From positions 1 to 6,640 of the forward strand of contig JAFQOC010000451.1 in the NCBI GenBank assembly GCA_017420845.1: a stretch of DNA of 6,640 nt, written 5' to 3'. Both the position numbers and the translations under genes were made by a program. Below are positions 5,983 through 6,640 of this stretch, piece by piece (position 1 is the stretch's first letter; the number at the start of each line of letters is the position of its first letter). The notes beneath the pieces are model-generated. The model was given only the letters and a program-made list of their open reading frames with translations, had not been told where the DNA came from and did not search any database. This DNA comes from Clostridia bacterium (lineage in GTDB: Bacteria > Bacillota > Clostridia > Oscillospirales > CAG-272).

Positions 5983-6640
5983 TTAGCCTTGCTGACCCTT
6001 GAGCTTGCGGAGCTCCTTATCCGAGAGCTTTCTCCATTTTCCCTCGTCCAGATCTCCCAGAAGCAGAGGGCCCTCGGCTACACGGGTCAGCTTGCGGACC
6101 ACAAGCCCCTCACGCTCACAGAGGCGGCGGACCTGACGGTTACGACCGTCGTGGATGGTGACCTCCAGAACCGTTTCCACCTGATTGTAGGCGGCCTTGC
6201 GCACGCGGGCGGGGGATGTCATCTTGCCGTCGATCTCAATGGGCAGGGTCATATTATTCATTTGCTCGGAGGTGACGTGGCCGTCTACGTAGGCCAGATA
6301 GATTTTTTCTACCTCATGGGATGGGTGGGAGAGCCGATTGGCCAGGTCTCCGTCATTGGTCAACAGGAGCAGACCGTCGGAGTCCATGTCCAGCCGACCC
6401 ACGGGGTACAGCCGCATGCCCGCGTCCGCAACCAGCTCAGCTACGGTATGGCGACCCTTGTCGTCGGACAGGGTGGTCAGGTAGCCTCGGGGCTTGTTGA
6501 GCATGACCGTCATTTTGGAGGGAGTCGAGGGGAGGATGATTCGCTTACCCTTCCAGGTGATCTCGTCCACACCGGGGGTGACCTTTTGCCCCAGAACGGC
6601 GGTAACTCCGTTGACCTTAACCTCGCCTCGCTCAACGGCG
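5983..6640 (-). CDS. rluB: 23S rRNA pseudouridine synthase, RluB/RsuA family (5' end outside window)
   Basis: This enzyme turns a uridine of 23S rRNA into pseudouridine; the RluB group acts at the position equivalent to E. coli 2605. The last 218 residues are visible. They begin in the C-terminal half of an S4 RNA-binding domain (GEVKVNG, then VLGQKVTPGVDEI), so the gene starts beyond 6640 and the GTG at 6570 is an internal codon. NKPRGYLTTLSDDKGRHTV follows, then the family signature GRLDMDSDGLLLLTNDG with the catalytic Asp at visible residue 84, and GRNRQVRRL at 165-173. The NKPxG...SDDKGR form matches the Firmicutes RluB proteins better than RsuA or RluE/F, but the subgroup is not certain. 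It is the upstream member of a likely two-gene unit with the acetyltransferase-like gene, 32 bases downstream. It ends with TAA and a charged, lysine-rich tail. Confidence 0.88.
   Translation of the reverse strand, partial: AVERGEVKVNGVTAVLGQKVTPGVDEITWKGKRIILPSTPSKMTVMLNKPRGYLTTLSDDKGRHTVAELVADAGMRLYPVGRLDMDSDGLLLLTNDGDLANRLSHPSHEVEKIYLAYVDGHVTSEQMNNMTLPIEIDGKMTSPARVRKAAYNQVETVLEVTIHDGRNRQVRRLCEREGLVVRKLTRVAEGPLLLGDLDEGKWRKLSDKELRKLKGQQG

Noticed and set aside
6568..6570. A GTG start for the RluB gene
   Set aside because: The frame upstream encodes conserved S4-domain residues (GEVKVNG) up to the window edge, so the codon is internal.

Overview
The window looks like ordinary chromosomal DNA from a Firmicutes-type anaerobe, probably a gut Clostridia relative. 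The lineage is inferred from strong purine-rich ribosome binding sites, sigma-A promoters with 17-base spacers, a phosphofructokinase with pyrophosphate-type active-site residues, and a RluB-type pseudouridine synthase. No ribosomal RNA or other marker fixes it more precisely. No phage, transposase, CRISPR array, tRNA or rRNA was seen.

Layout. Positions 1-771 (minus) hold the first 257 codons of a 6-phosphofructokinase that runs off the left edge. The 301-base gap 772-1072 holds its promoter, a composite inverted/tandem repeat (889-1005) and the terminator of the next gene. Positions 1073-2182 (minus) are prfB, peptide chain release factor 2, read in one uninterrupted frame. Positions 2306-3373 (minus) encode a pectinacetylesterase-type serine hydrolase without a signal peptide. 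Positions 3539-4189 (minus) encode a small, AT-rich two-helix membrane protein with a C-terminal zinc ribbon. It is transcribed divergently from 4437-5456 (plus), a zinc-dependent polyol/alcohol dehydrogenase. A perfect 16-bp hairpin (5469-5503) ends the dehydrogenase gene and also faces the convergent pair on its right: a 140-residue acetyltransferase-like protein (5528-5950, minus) and the pseudouridine synthase RluB (5983 to beyond 6640, minus), which probably share one transcript.

Most genes here look like single transcription units: five good promoters and three intrinsic terminators can be read directly. The genes do not form one pathway. Glycolysis (phosphofructokinase), translation (RF2, RluB) and sugar or polyol metabolism (deacetylase-like hydrolase, dehydrogenase) are simply neighbours. 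I did not find a convincing new multi-gene system. The parts most worth a second look are the repeat at 889-1005, whose two hairpins differ by a compensatory base-pair change, the zinc-ribbon membrane protein, and the frameshift-free prfB.
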